64,000 nucleotides of DNA, taken from positions 1 to 64,000 of the forward strand of contig NZ_JACTOJ010000023.1 of assembly GCF_032335695.1 (NCBI RefSeq), read 5' to 3'. Source of the stretch: JACTOJ01 sp032335695. GTDB lineage: Bacteria; Bacillota; Clostridia; Clostridiales; Clostridiaceae. A model generated the notes under the pieces. That model was not told the origin of the DNA. It ran no database searches and saw only the letters and a list, made by a program, of their open reading frames with translations. Shown piece by piece: positions 16,580 through 25,988 of this stretch; position 1 is the first letter of the stretch, and each line of letters begins with the position of its first letter. The position numbers and the translations under genes are program-made.

Positions 16580-17707
16580 TTATTTTGATAATATTTCTTT
16601 TAGGTATGCTGATAATTCTTTTGCTGCTTTTTCATGAGCTAAAGCTCCTGGGTGGCTTCTTGAGCCTACTGTTTCATCTGTGGTATTAGGAAGCTGAAAA
16701 ACCGATACCTTTTTATCCCCTGTTTTTCTTATATAAGTATCCACAGCTGAATAAATAGCTGGCATCATAGGAAGTCCAAGCATTCCATAAACCCATACTA
16801 TATTAGAATTTTTATTATATTTTCTAAGCTTAAAGAGGAAATTAATAACTGCTTCCTTGAAAGCATTTAGGTCTTCCTCATTAAAGCTGCCGTCCTCATT
16901 CAATCTCTGTTCGTGGGTTTCTCCTGTCACTGAATCTTTCCATTCTGGTGAATTAAAAGCCCCTCCGTCATTAGTACCAAGATTGACTACCACCACATCT
17001 GGCTGCCAGGAAGCAAAATCATTGTCCTTAAAGGCTCCTAGAGCTTCATTATTCTTCCCGGTTAATAGTCCACATACTTTTTCATAGTAATCTGGAAGAT
17101 TAGCATGAGGATTGTTATCCCAGCTGGTAAGAGTTCCCCATCCGCTTTGAGAAAGTACTCTATAATCTGCATTTAAAGCATCTGCAGTAAATTTAGTGTA
17201 ATTATTTAATGCACTGAACCACATAGAAATCCAGTCCATCTCAGGCTTGGCTCCAATAGCACCTTCACCTGAAGTGATGCTGTCACCTATAAATTCAATT
17301 TTATAAGGCTTTTCCTCTACAGGAAGAAATTGTCCATCGAACTTCACTGCATGCACTTGCAAATAACAGCTTGGATCTCCACTCATAGCCTGAACATCTT
17401 TTACTATAAGTACATTCTTTACAGCATTTTTATCCATACCTCTAAACACGCAAATCCAGTGTTTTCCCGAAGTTACCATTTGTCTGCTTACTAGTGCGCC
17501 ATTTATAACTATACTTATCCAAGGTTCATATGCTTCATAGCCTGACTCAAGCTCAATCCAAAGCTCAGAGCCCTTTGCATTTAATTCAATGCCGCTGCCG
17601 GTCCAAAATAAAGTTAACGGCTCAAGAGAGCCTGCATTTCTTCCATGAAGCTTCAAATTACCAATATCTAATAAAGAGTATCTCTTAAGTTCATCGTTTT
17701 CATTCAT
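16580..17707 (-). CDS. SGNH/GDSL carbohydrate esterase (CE2-like)
   Basis: 375 residues. The N-terminal half (about 1-135) looks like the jelly-roll domain of CE2-type deacetylases; the C-terminal half is an SGNH hydrolase with IEFIGDSITSGEGAIG (catalytic Ser), VVVNLGTNDGG (Asn block) and SHPGALAHEKAAKEL (catalytic His and acid). No signal peptide is visible, so it should be cytoplasmic. Likely role: removal of acetyl groups from sugars or oligosaccharides. It is a single gene between a terminator and a spacer that holds the start region of the next, divergent gene. Confidence 0.82.
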   Translation of the reverse strand: MNENDELKRYSLLDIGNLKLHGRNAGSLEPLTLFWTGSGIELNAKGSELWIELESGYEAYEPWISIVINGALVSRQMVTSGKHWICVFRGMDKNAVKNVLIVKDVQAMSGDPSCYLQVHAVKFDGQFLPVEEKPYKIEFIGDSITSGEGAIGAKPEMDWISMWFSALNNYTKFTADALNADYRVLSQSGWGTLTSWDNNPHANLPDYYEKVCGLLTGKNNEALGAFKDNDFASWQPDVVVVNLGTNDGGAFNSPEWKDSVTGETHEQRLNEDGSFNEEDLNAFKEAVINFLFKLRKYNKNSNIVWVYGMLGLPMMPAIYSAVDTYIRKTGDKKVSVFQLPNTTDETVGSRSHPGALAHEKAAKELSAYLKEILSK

Positions 17708-17915
17708 AGTTGTTACCCCTCCTATTCACTTAAATTTTAAAGTACCCCAAAGGCTTTTTCAACTTATATTTGAAATTCGGTATATTGACTAAATTTGAAG
17801 TCTTTAATATGTATACTTCATCAATTTTTACAGCTCAGCCGCCATAAAATTTGTGTCAGCTCAATTTTTAATTCATAAGCTGACTATGTGAAGTATTATG
17901 CTGCAAGGAGCGGTT

Positions 17916-18626
17916 ATGTATAATTTTTTTAGATCCGATATGACCTATTCCAGTATCATGTCCTTTGCCAGCGGAGATGTAAATGGTGATAAAATACCTG
18001 AGAATGTATATTTAACAGGTGTGAGAGGACCAGACAGCCCCTTCATTCAAAATATTACCCTGGTAATACAAGATGTAAGGACAGGACGATTTACCAACAT
18101 ACCTATAAGTGAAAATGCAGGCTATGATCCAAAAGTATTCCTAGGTCACTTTACTGAATATGATAGTGAAGATATAATGATAAGCATCAATTCAGGTGGA
18201 AGCGGCGCAATAATGTACCACTATATTTACTCCTTTTTAAACAATAACCCTCAATTACTTTTTGATTTTAATGTTTATAACAAGGAATACAACTATGAAG
18301 TTAATTATATGGATGGCTATAAGGTTCAAGTGTTAAGCAAAATAAATCATCAAAAATACATTATAGATATATCAACTAGAGGCTCAGATTATCTTAATGC
18401 CATCTATGAGCCTAATGGAAAATTAAAAAAACCTATCAGCGGCTTTGTAAATCCCTTAAGCGGACTATACCCAGTAGATTTCGATTCCAATGGCATCTAT
18501 GAACTGCTGGCTTATCAAAAGATAGCTGGCTTGTACGATGCAGACTCCTTAGGCTATGTATTAAATACCTTAGGCTGGGATGGAAAAAACTTTGCACTCA
18601 CTAATCAGCAGGTGGCAATTTTTTAA
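17916..18626 (+). CDS. VCBS/FG-GAP-like protein of unknown function
   Basis: 236 residues from the ATG at 17916, which has AAGGAG 6 nt upstream; the in-frame ATG at 17898 lies before that site. The N-terminus SFASGDVNGDKIPENVYL is a calcium-type D-x-N-G-D repeat, and a similar but degenerate one occurs near the end (YPVDFDSNGIYELLAYQ). Proteins of this size with both blocks are common in clostridia. There is no signal peptide and no enzymatic motif. Function unknown. Confidence 0.75.
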   Translation: MYNFFRSDMTYSSIMSFASGDVNGDKIPENVYLTGVRGPDSPFIQNITLVIQDVRTGRFTNIPISENAGYDPKVFLGHFTEYDSEDIMISINSGGSGAIMYHYIYSFLNNNPQLLFDFNVYNKEYNYEVNYMDGYKVQVLSKINHQKYIIDISTRGSDYLNAIYEPNGKLKKPISGFVNPLSGLYPVDFDSNGIYELLAYQKIAGLYDADSLGYVLNTLGWDGKNFALTNQQVAIF

Positions 18627-18667
18627 TGAGGTTATTCTTTAAGGAAAGGTTGATATAGGCTAATAAA

Positions 18668-18701
18668 GGCAAAGTACCCCAATAACTCCTAGTACTTTGC
18701 C
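18668..18701. terminator. Bidirectional terminator
   Basis: GGCAAAGTAC...GTACTTTGCC, a 10-bp perfect stem between two convergent genes. Confidence 0.8.
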
Positions 18702-18766
18702 TTATATACTTAAGAAATCTATATTTCAGAAGTATTTATAAAACTTTCTATATTATACTGCCGCAA

Positions 18767-20017
18767 TTATAATGATTTACGCAGAGCATGAAAAGCATCC
18801 TCTGCAATTTCTATAGATTTTTTAATATCTTCCTCTGTGAGAGCCGCATTTATAAAATGATTATGATGGGAAGTTAAGAAAATCCCCCTCTTTACGCACT
18901 CTGCAATCCACCTTTGATGCAGCATCAAGGAATCATCATCTGCCAGCCTTAAATAGAAAAGAGAAGGATGTCCAGAAACCACTAAGTTAAAGCCATTGGT
19001 TTTAGCTGCTGCTGCAAATCCCTCCGTAAGCTCCCTTCCCAGTTTTTCAAAAAGCCTCGGAGTATCCAATCTCTTCATTTTATTTATACAGGCAATACCT
19101 GCCGCAAAGGGCACGGCACTCATCCAATAGCTTCCAGTATAAGTGATGCTGCTAACCACATCCTTTAAAGACTCCCTTCCGCAGAGAGCAGAAACATTAT
19201 AACCATTGGCAAGAGCTTTACAAAAGCAAATCAAGTCAGCCTTAATTCCAAAGTAATGATCAGAGCCTGCAAGATCCATTCTAAAGCCAGCACGTACATC
19301 ATCAATTATAAGTACCACATTATTATCATCACAAAGCTTACGAACCTTTTTCCAGTAACCCTCATCAGGATAAAAATTATCTATAAAATTACCATGCATA
19401 TAAGGCTGACCAATGATGGCAGCAATTTCTCCTTTATTCTCGGAAAAAAGCTTTTCTAATGCCGGATAATCATTAAAATTAACATAAAGATTATTACAAA
19501 CCTCTTCCTCAAGAATTCCAGGATAATCAATCTTCTGTGTCCAAGGAGAGATTCCATGATAATAACCATTAAAAAGCACAATTTTTTTTCTTCGAGTGGC
19601 CGCTCTGGCTGTAATGATAGCTAAGGTGGTTACATCATTTCCGTTTTTAGCAAAGAAGGCCCAGTCTGCTGAAGCCACAGTGTCAACTAAGAGCTCAGCA
19701 AAATCTATTAATATAGATGAAGGAATAGTGGCACAATCTTCCTTTTTTAATTGTTCAAGGGCTGCTGCATCCACATCTGGATCTCCATAGCCAAGCACAT
19801 TGGGACCGTAAGCACACATATAATCTATATAATCATTTCCGTCTGCGTCCCAAAAATGAGCTCCTTTAGCTCTGGAAGAAAACAAAGGAAAAGCGTCGTT
19901 AGGAATATAGCAGCCTTCAGTAGGTCCCTGATGTCCATATATTCCAGAGGGAATTACTTGAAAGGCTCGTTTAAAAAGCTCCTGGCTTTTTGGATATTTA
20001 TTAATAGGAAAACTCAT
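18767..20017 (-). CDS. Class-III aminotransferase, glutamate-1-semialdehyde aminomutase-like
   Basis: 416 residues from the ATG at 20017; AAGGAGGTG lies 7 nt upstream, inside the codons of a longer reading. PLP-enzyme blocks: GNDVTTLAIITARAATRR, FNGYYHGISPWTQ, LIIDDVRAGFR (Asp that binds the pyridine N) and FCKALANGYNVSALCGR with the likely Schiff-base Lys. It resembles HemL but has no heme genes around it. It follows an SCP2-like gene with its start just past that gene's stop, so the pair probably shares a pathway. Substrate unknown; a beta- or omega-amino acid or amino-aldehyde is plausible. Confidence 0.85.
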   Translation of the reverse strand: MSFPINKYPKSQELFKRAFQVIPSGIYGHQGPTEGCYIPNDAFPLFSSRAKGAHFWDADGNDYIDYMCAYGPNVLGYGDPDVDAAALEQLKKEDCATIPSSILIDFAELLVDTVASADWAFFAKNGNDVTTLAIITARAATRRKKIVLFNGYYHGISPWTQKIDYPGILEEEVCNNLYVNFNDYPALEKLFSENKGEIAAIIGQPYMHGNFIDNFYPDEGYWKKVRKLCDDNNVVLIIDDVRAGFRMDLAGSDHYFGIKADLICFCKALANGYNVSALCGRESLKDVVSSITYTGSYWMSAVPFAAGIACINKMKRLDTPRLFEKLGRELTEGFAAAAKTNGFNLVVSGHPSLFYLRLADDDSLMLHQRWIAECVKRGIFLTSHHNHFINAALTEEDIKKSIEIAEDAFHALRKSL

Positions 20018-20030
20018 ATAAAGCACCTCC

Positions 20031-20801
20031 TTATGCACTCAAATACTGACCAGCACGATCCAGTATTCTATTGGTATTATCAATCATATTTATCATTCCA
20101 CGCATACTAATGCTTCCGCTGCCTATGCAGGCTATAGCACTTGCTTCTCCGCTTAGTAATTTACCAGCCACCTCGATATCTGCAAATTCCATAATTGCTC
20201 TTGGCTTTTCACAAAAGCTTTTTATTGTTGTTAGATGGTGAGCTGCTACTTTTATAGTAACTCCCATGGTATCTGTTATATTTATGGCAATATCACCATC
20301 CGGCATGAGACTTGAGCTAAACCTTCCGCTTTTGTCTTGATTTCCCACCTGAGCAATAGCTGAAGCTGCTGCGTAAAGTGTAAGCTTTGTATTTATTTCC
20401 CGAAATTTTGGATTTTCAAGATCCTTCTTAGCAGGATTCAGATATTTTGATAAAACCTCTGTTAATGGAGCAAAGGTTCTCAGTAGAAATGGAATTTTAG
20501 TAAATCCCTTGGAAGGAATAGGTTTAACTTTTCCTGCTATGAAAGCATTAAACTTTTCACAGGATGAAAAGTTCAGCTTCATAGTACAGGAATTGCACCC
20601 TTCTTTTATGCTGCAGGAACCGTCCACGAAAAACAAGGTAGCGCTTGGTCCATTTTTAACTTCAAAACCAATTGATATAGGTGGCTTCCCTTTTAATAAA
20701 TTCTTTGCTTCTTCCACCAATTGGCATAGATTTTCTAAAGTGCCAAGCACTGCAAATAAATTTACATACGCTAAAGTTTTACTATCTGTTTCAGTTATCA
20801 A
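20031..20801 (-). CDS. SCP2-like lipid-binding domain protein
   Basis: 256 residues. The segment GPSATLFFVDGSCSIKEG then KLNFSSCEKFNAFIAGKVKPIP resembles the sterol-carrier-protein-2 fold, in which one strand is followed by a loading helix ending in a G-K-x-x-P turn. The C-terminal half carries a second similar segment (MEFADIEVAGKLLSGEASAIACIGSG). No signal peptide. Cysteines at SCSIKEGCNSC could bind metal, which is inference. It is the first gene of a two-gene operon with the aminotransferase, and divergent from an AraC regulator that probably controls both. Confidence 0.6.
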   Translation of the reverse strand: MITETDSKTLAYVNLFAVLGTLENLCQLVEEAKNLLKGKPPISIGFEVKNGPSATLFFVDGSCSIKEGCNSCTMKLNFSSCEKFNAFIAGKVKPIPSKGFTKIPFLLRTFAPLTEVLSKYLNPAKKDLENPKFREINTKLTLYAAASAIAQVGNQDKSGRFSSSLMPDGDIAINITDTMGVTIKVAAHHLTTIKSFCEKPRAIMEFADIEVAGKLLSGEASAIACIGSGSISMRGMINMIDNTNRILDRAGQYLSA

Positions 20802-21043
20802 AATGCATTCCTCCTTGTACTAAAAATAAAAGCTGTCTCTTATAATACATTTAATTTATGTTAGCATAAAGGCTATACTAGGTATAGTAAAAAAGGGAAT
20901 ATTCATGCCTGTTGACATTAACGAATTTGCCTGTATATAATTAACTTATATAATAAAATATTAAAATTTAACTGTTATATTTAACATTTTATTAAGAAAG
21001 TGTCGTAAAAGTTTACATTCTGTCACAAAAGGATGATGGTAAA

Positions 21044-21880
21044 ATGCAAAGCAATTTTTCAGAATATTCCCATTACATTCCCTATCAACCAGCTTTCGAG
21101 AAAAATATAAATTATCACAATTTTGTTATACCAAATACCCATCCATTATTTGGTGTCGTGTCTGATTTCTATCAATTTGACTCCATTAATAAGCTGGATA
21201 AAAAAATTTCTGTAATTCCAGACGGCTGCATAGACTTTTTATTCATATACACAAAAGCTGGAGTAATTAAAACCTTAGAAGGATTCTATAGGGAGAAAAT
21301 AATTGTTCCATTAGATATAGAGGGCTGTGCCTTTGGAGTGCGCTTTTTTCCGGGAGCTCTCACTAATATATTAAGAATACATACCGCAGATTTAATTGGA
21401 AAAAGAATTCCTCTAATGGACTTATTAAAGGAGGATTATGAATTAGATAAGATGGATGAAGCCAAGGATTTCAATAAACGAATTGAACTTATGACTAATT
21501 ACTTGTTAAAGAAATCAAAAAAAGTTTATACTTCCACTGAAATTGTAAATTACTGCACAAAAAAAATAATTTTTTCTGAGGGTAATGTTTCCATATCAGA
21601 TTTAGCAAGAGACACCAGTTACACTATTAGATATTTGAGAGAACTATTTCACAAGCACGTTGGAATTTCTCCTAAAGAGCTCTGCGAGATAATAAAATTT
21701 CAAAATTCCTTCTTTAATCTTTCAAAATTTAACAAAGATAACACGGATTTATCCCTTAGCAATTTTGCTATTCAATCTGGCTATTATGACCAATCACACA
21801 TGAATAAAAGCTATAAAAAATTAGCTGGCTGCTTACCTAAGAATTTATACATCGAAATGTTTCCTGCAGAAAATTACTGA
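21044..21880 (+). CDS. AraC-family transcription regulator
   Basis: 278 residues. The N-terminal half (HYIPYQPAFEKNIN, then ISVIPDGCIDFLF and FGVRFFPGALTNIL) matches the ligand-sensing domain of DUF6597-type AraC proteins. The C-terminal half has two helix-turn-helix motifs (VSISDLARDTSYTIRYLREL and LSLSNFAIQSGYYDQSHMN), followed by KSYKKLAG. It is divergent from the SCP2-aminotransferase operon across a 240-bp gap and upstream of an SDR and an MFS gene on its own strand. It could regulate either set. Confidence 0.88.
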   Translation: MQSNFSEYSHYIPYQPAFEKNINYHNFVIPNTHPLFGVVSDFYQFDSINKLDKKISVIPDGCIDFLFIYTKAGVIKTLEGFYREKIIVPLDIEGCAFGVRFFPGALTNILRIHTADLIGKRIPLMDLLKEDYELDKMDEAKDFNKRIELMTNYLLKKSKKVYTSTEIVNYCTKKIIFSEGNVSISDLARDTSYTIRYLRELFHKHVGISPKELCEIIKFQNSFFNLSKFNKDNTDLSLSNFAIQSGYYDQSHMNKSYKKLAGCLPKNLYIEMFPAENY

Positions 21881-21922
21881 AATATTAACCAAAATAAATA
21901 ATTTATACAAGGAGGATTATAA

Positions 21923-22684
21923 ATGAAGATAGCAATTGTAACCGGAGCCTCTTCTGGTATAGGCCTTGAATTTGTGAAACAAATTGCCGCCTCAGAAGAC
22001 CTAGATGAAATATGGGTCATAGCCAGAAGATATGATCGTTTAGAGAAAATTAAGCTTGAAATATCTGAAAAGATACGACCCATACCTTTAGATCTATTAC
22101 AAGAGCAGAGCATTTATGTTTTAAAAGAACTATTGAATAAGGAAGAGCCAGAAATAAAAATATTAGTAAACTCCTCTGGTTTTGGAAAGTATGGAACCTA
22201 TAAGGACTTAACAGAGGAAGAGATAGACAGCATGATAGATTTAAACTGCAAAGCCTTAATCCATATGACCTATGCCTGCCTTCCCTATATGAAAGCTGGT
22301 GACCGAGTAATTATGATGGGCTCCTCTTCCGCTTTTCAGCCCCTTCCCGAATTTATCCTGTATGCCTCCACTAAAGTATTTGTCGTACATTTCAGTCGTG
22401 CTCTAAATGTGGAGCTTAAAAGCCGTGGAATTTCCGTAACTACAGTATGTCCAGGATATGTGAGGACAGAATTTTTTGAAGTAGCAAAAGAAACTAAAAA
22501 TCCTGATACCTGCCAGAATTTCAAGCCTATGTACGAACCTCAGGATGTAGTTAGAAAAGCTTTAAGAGACAGCAGAAAAGGAAAAGATATGTCAGTGCTT
22601 GGGCTTCACGTAAAACTGCTTCAATTGATGTCAAAGCTGCTGCCACATAAACTTGTGATGAAAGTTTGGCTAAAAATAAAGTAA
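21923..22684 (+). CDS. Short-chain dehydrogenase/reductase
   Basis: 253 residues. Rossmann motif VTGASSGIGLEFV, NSSGFGKYG in place of NAG, catalytic Ser (MMGSSSAFQ) and the pair YASTK, followed by PGYVRTEFF. NAD(P)-dependent; substrate unknown. AAGGAGG precedes the start. Forms a probable operon with the MFS gene 31 bp downstream. The C-terminal 30 residues are hydrophobic and basic, which may associate with membrane. Confidence 0.9.
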   Translation: MKIAIVTGASSGIGLEFVKQIAASEDLDEIWVIARRYDRLEKIKLEISEKIRPIPLDLLQEQSIYVLKELLNKEEPEIKILVNSSGFGKYGTYKDLTEEEIDSMIDLNCKALIHMTYACLPYMKAGDRVIMMGSSSAFQPLPEFILYASTKVFVVHFSRALNVELKSRGISVTTVCPGYVRTEFFEVAKETKNPDTCQNFKPMYEPQDVVRKALRDSRKGKDMSVLGLHVKLLQLMSKLLPHKLVMKVWLKIK

Positions 22685-22715
22685 TAAATTTGCCCTATTA
22701 GGTGAGGTGTTTTTC

Positions 22716-23957
22716 ATGAAAGATAATGAAATAAAAATATATAAATACAGATGGGTACTACTAGCCATATTTTCTTTAATTAATGCAGTAATACAAATGC
22801 AGTGGCTTACTTTTGCTTCCATAGCAAGTATAGCTCAAGCTGCCTACAAGGTATCCTCTTTTCAAATAGATAGTCTTTCTATGATATTTATGCTGGTATT
22901 TATAATTGCCTGTATCCCTGCCTCCTATGTGATTGATAAGTACGGAATTAAAGTAGGAGTTGGCATCGGGGCAGTACTTACAGGTGTTTTTGGAATTATA
23001 AAAGGATTCTATGCAGATAGTTACACTATAATATTCATTGCTCAATTTGGACTTGCCCTTGCTCAGCCCTTTATATTAAATGCCACTACAAAAATAGGTT
23101 CCAATTGGTTTCCTATAGATGAGAGAGCTGCAGAAGCTGGAATAGCTTCTCTCTTCCAATATCTTGGAATCATTTTTGCAATGGTAGTAACACCTATGCT
23201 TGTAAAATCCAGCATTATTAATGGAAAGGAAGTTTACAGTCTCAGGTTCATGCTCATGTTTTACGGTATTCTATCTGCAACTACTGCTGTTTTGGTTCTA
23301 TTACTCCTTAAAGAAAAACCTCCTATGCCACCTGCAAAGGAAGGAAAAGAAAAAAGATTAAGCACTGGATCTGGAATTATTTTCATGCTGAAGAAAAAGG
23401 ATATAATATTTTTACTTATCATATTCTTCATAGGTCTTGGAATGTTCAATGCTGTAAGCACCTGCATTGATAAAATCTGCAGTCTTAAAGGCCTAGATGC
23501 CGCTAAAACCGGAATCGTAGGAGGGATAATGCTAATTGGAGGAGTTGTAGGCGCCTGCATACTTCCTGCATTGTCTGACAAATATAAGCGGAGAAAATTA
23601 TTTATAGCTCTACCTCTTCTGCTTTCCCTGCCAGGGCTTTTAGGACTTACTTTTGCTGAAAGCTACGGAGGAACCTTGATTGCTTCCTTTGTTTTTGGAT
23701 TTTTCCTAATGAGCGCTGCTCCAATAGGCTTTCAATACAGCGCAGAATTAAGCTACCCTGCTTCCGAAGCTTTATCTCAAGGCCTTATAATACTTTCCGG
23801 GCAAATATCAGGACTGATTTTTATAGTGAGCATGAACCTTATTGCCACCCAGCTAAGCATGTATTTATTTATACTGCTTGCCTTTGGAAGTTTACTCCTA
23901 AGCTTTGCCATTAAAGAGTCCCCTATGATTTTGGAGGAAAGGCGCAATGCAAGCTAA
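22716..23957 (+). CDS. MFS transporter
   Basis: About 413 residues with 12 predicted membrane segments; charged loop VIDKYGIKVG in the usual place between segments 2 and 3. I start at the ATG at 22716 because GGTGAGGTG lies 6 nt before it; a GTG at 22707 is inside that site. Substrate unknown; it may export a product of the short-chain dehydrogenase upstream. A terminator follows. Confidence 0.88.
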   Translation: MKDNEIKIYKYRWVLLAIFSLINAVIQMQWLTFASIASIAQAAYKVSSFQIDSLSMIFMLVFIIACIPASYVIDKYGIKVGVGIGAVLTGVFGIIKGFYADSYTIIFIAQFGLALAQPFILNATTKIGSNWFPIDERAAEAGIASLFQYLGIIFAMVVTPMLVKSSIINGKEVYSLRFMLMFYGILSATTAVLVLLLLKEKPPMPPAKEGKEKRLSTGSGIIFMLKKKDIIFLLIIFFIGLGMFNAVSTCIDKICSLKGLDAAKTGIVGGIMLIGGVVGACILPALSDKYKRRKLFIALPLLLSLPGLLGLTFAESYGGTLIASFVFGFFLMSAAPIGFQYSAELSYPASEALSQGLIILSGQISGLIFIVSMNLIATQLSMYLFILLAFGSLLLSFAIKESPMILEERRNAS

Positions 23958-23977
23958 ATATAAATTTTAAATGCAAT

Positions 23978-24012
23978 AAGAGCTGAGCTACAAACTGTAG
24001 TACCAGCTCTTT
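23978..24012. terminator. Bidirectional terminator
   Basis: AAGAGCTG...CAGCTCTT with an inner CTAC/GTAG pair and a following TTTTCTT, between two convergent transporter genes. Confidence 0.85.
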
Positions 24013-24038
24013 TTCTTATTAAACTTTTACACAGCCTT

Positions 24039-25709
24039 CTATATATTCACCACTTTTTTATCCTCAACAATATGCAGTTTTTTTCCTTTCTTATTAAAAG
24101 GTACAGCGAAAAATCCCAGCATTGCTATTATTCCAGTCACTAAAAAGCATTTGTTATAAATCTTATAGCTCTCTTCTTCCTTTATTATTTTTGAATCATC
24201 TATTATTTTATCCACTTCTTTTTCCTGCTTATTAAAATTGGCAGTAACGGAGGCTTGCATGGTATTAGGAAGAGTTCTTAAAACTGCTTGCTCTTCATTA
24301 ACAAAGAGCTTATGAACAGCTTCCTTTGAAAAACTGCTGTCTGCTTTTCCTTGAGAGGTTTTTATAGCAGAGATGAAAGAAGTCTTAACCTGCTGCTCCA
24401 ATAATGAATTGCTGCTTATCTCTGTGACAATTCTATCCTTAGCATTTTGAACAGCTGTGGTTGTATAATGACTGCTTAGAGTTGACACCAAAGCTATAGC
24501 AATGCAGGCAGTTAGCTGTCTTAAACTATTTTGCACCCCTGATGCAATTCCGTTTTTGTCATTTGAAATTTCCTCATAAGCAGTTTGATACAATATGGTA
24601 GTTATTCTTACTCCAACTCCCAATAGTATAAAGGAAATACAAATCATTACCATATAGTTTGATCTATTCATAAAAACAAACATAAAATTTCCTGCCACTA
24701 CTATAAGGATGGATAGAAAGGATATCCATCTAGCGGAAAGTCTTCTTGATATAACGGGCATTAGCGGTGCCATTAAAAGTGCAGTTAGGCTTGGAATACC
24801 CATCATAAGTCCAGCCTTCAACACTGAATAGCCGAGAGTATTTTCAAAATAGAAATTCATTAAATAGGAAACTGGCATATAAGCAAAGAAGAAAACTGCT
24901 ATTAAAATAATTGAAGCAGAAAAGGTTCTAACCTTAAATAAACTGAATTCAATCATAGGATTCTTTATCTTTCCTTCGTATATTAGGAAGGAAAGTATTG
25001 AAGCCGCTGAAATTATAATCATGGCAATTATCTTTGTGCTGCCCCATCCATAGTCATTCCCTTTTACCAGTAAAAAAGTCAACATGCCTAAACCAGCTGC
25101 TAAAAGAATACATCCTATCAGATCTATTTTCTTTTCTATGGTTTCATCATAGCATTCTTTTATATACAGCGCTCCAAATATAAGCGCAATTATAGCAAAG
25201 GGTACATTTACATAAAATATTGCTCTATAGTTAAAGGATTCATTTAAGATTCCTCCGATAACTGGACCTAATGCTGCTGAAATTGATATAGTCATTCCTA
25301 CGATAACTGCTAATTTACCCATGGAACATTTTCCAAACAGCTCAATACCTAAGGGAATTGACAGAGGGGTTAATATAGCTGCTCCAATTCCCTGAATGAT
25401 TCTAAAAATTATAAGCATAGGTAATGAATCTGCCAAACCGCAGCAAACGGAAGCTATTCCAAACAACACAAGTCCAATCAAAAACAGCTTTTTTCTTCCA
25501 TAGATATCAGCTATCTTAGAAAAATTGATAAGAAGTGAAGAAAAAGCAATTAAATAAGCAGTACTAACCCAGGATATGCCTGTGGTATTAGTATTAAAAT
25601 AAATCGCCATGCTTGGCAGTGACACATTTACTATAGTACTGTCAAGCACCGTTAGAAAGCAGGCTATGTCTATTGCTATGAAGGCCAAAATTCTTTTAGA
25701 TATTTTCAT
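24039..25709 (-). CDS. DHA2-type MFS multidrug efflux protein (14 TMS)
   Basis: 556 residues. The start of segment 1 has LDSTIVNVSLPSM, the DHA2 signature, and the loop ADIYGRKKLFLIG is present. The C-terminal third has a long extracytoplasmic loop (about residues 420-510, rich in Lys, Asp and Ser) before the last segment, as in EmrB/QacA relatives. Proton-coupled export of drugs or toxic organics is likely. It is divergent from a TetR gene and shares with it a palindromic operator at 25884-25921, so it is probably repressed by that protein. Confidence 0.9.
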   Translation of the reverse strand: MKISKRILAFIAIDIACFLTVLDSTIVNVSLPSMAIYFNTNTTGISWVSTAYLIAFSSLLINFSKIADIYGRKKLFLIGLVLFGIASVCCGLADSLPMLIIFRIIQGIGAAILTPLSIPLGIELFGKCSMGKLAVIVGMTISISAALGPVIGGILNESFNYRAIFYVNVPFAIIALIFGALYIKECYDETIEKKIDLIGCILLAAGLGMLTFLLVKGNDYGWGSTKIIAMIIISAASILSFLIYEGKIKNPMIEFSLFKVRTFSASIILIAVFFFAYMPVSYLMNFYFENTLGYSVLKAGLMMGIPSLTALLMAPLMPVISRRLSARWISFLSILIVVAGNFMFVFMNRSNYMVMICISFILLGVGVRITTILYQTAYEEISNDKNGIASGVQNSLRQLTACIAIALVSTLSSHYTTTAVQNAKDRIVTEISSNSLLEQQVKTSFISAIKTSQGKADSSFSKEAVHKLFVNEEQAVLRTLPNTMQASVTANFNKQEKEVDKIIDDSKIIKEEESYKIYNKCFLVTGIIAMLGFFAVPFNKKGKKLHIVEDKKVVNI

Positions 25710-25861
25710 ATTTATCCATTCCTTTCTCGCAGAAAAACCAATCTTGAAAGTATTACTCTAGATTTGTTTTCCAAGCCCTTTGTGATCTTCAGAAATCAAT
25801 AATCATTTTATATAATAGCTGCAGCATTATTTAAATAATATGAATTCAATTTCATATTCAT

Positions 25862-25943
25862 ATAATATCATCTGCAAATAACTAAGTCAATAATATGAAA
25901 TAAATTTCACGTTATTGACTTTTATTTTTTTATAAATTATTAT
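25862..25943. promoter_or_regulatory. Symmetric divergent promoters with TetR operator
   Basis: A 38-bp inverted repeat (25884-25921) has arms AAGTCAATAA and TTATTGACTT. Each arm contains a -35 box TTGACT, one per strand. Both promoters have a 17-nt spacer and a TATTAT -10: plus at 25938-25943, and minus at 25862-25867. One bound repressor would block both genes. Confidence 0.85.
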
Positions 25944-25988
25944 TTATATAGAATACAGGTATTTTTAAAGGAAGGACTTAAGGAAAAG

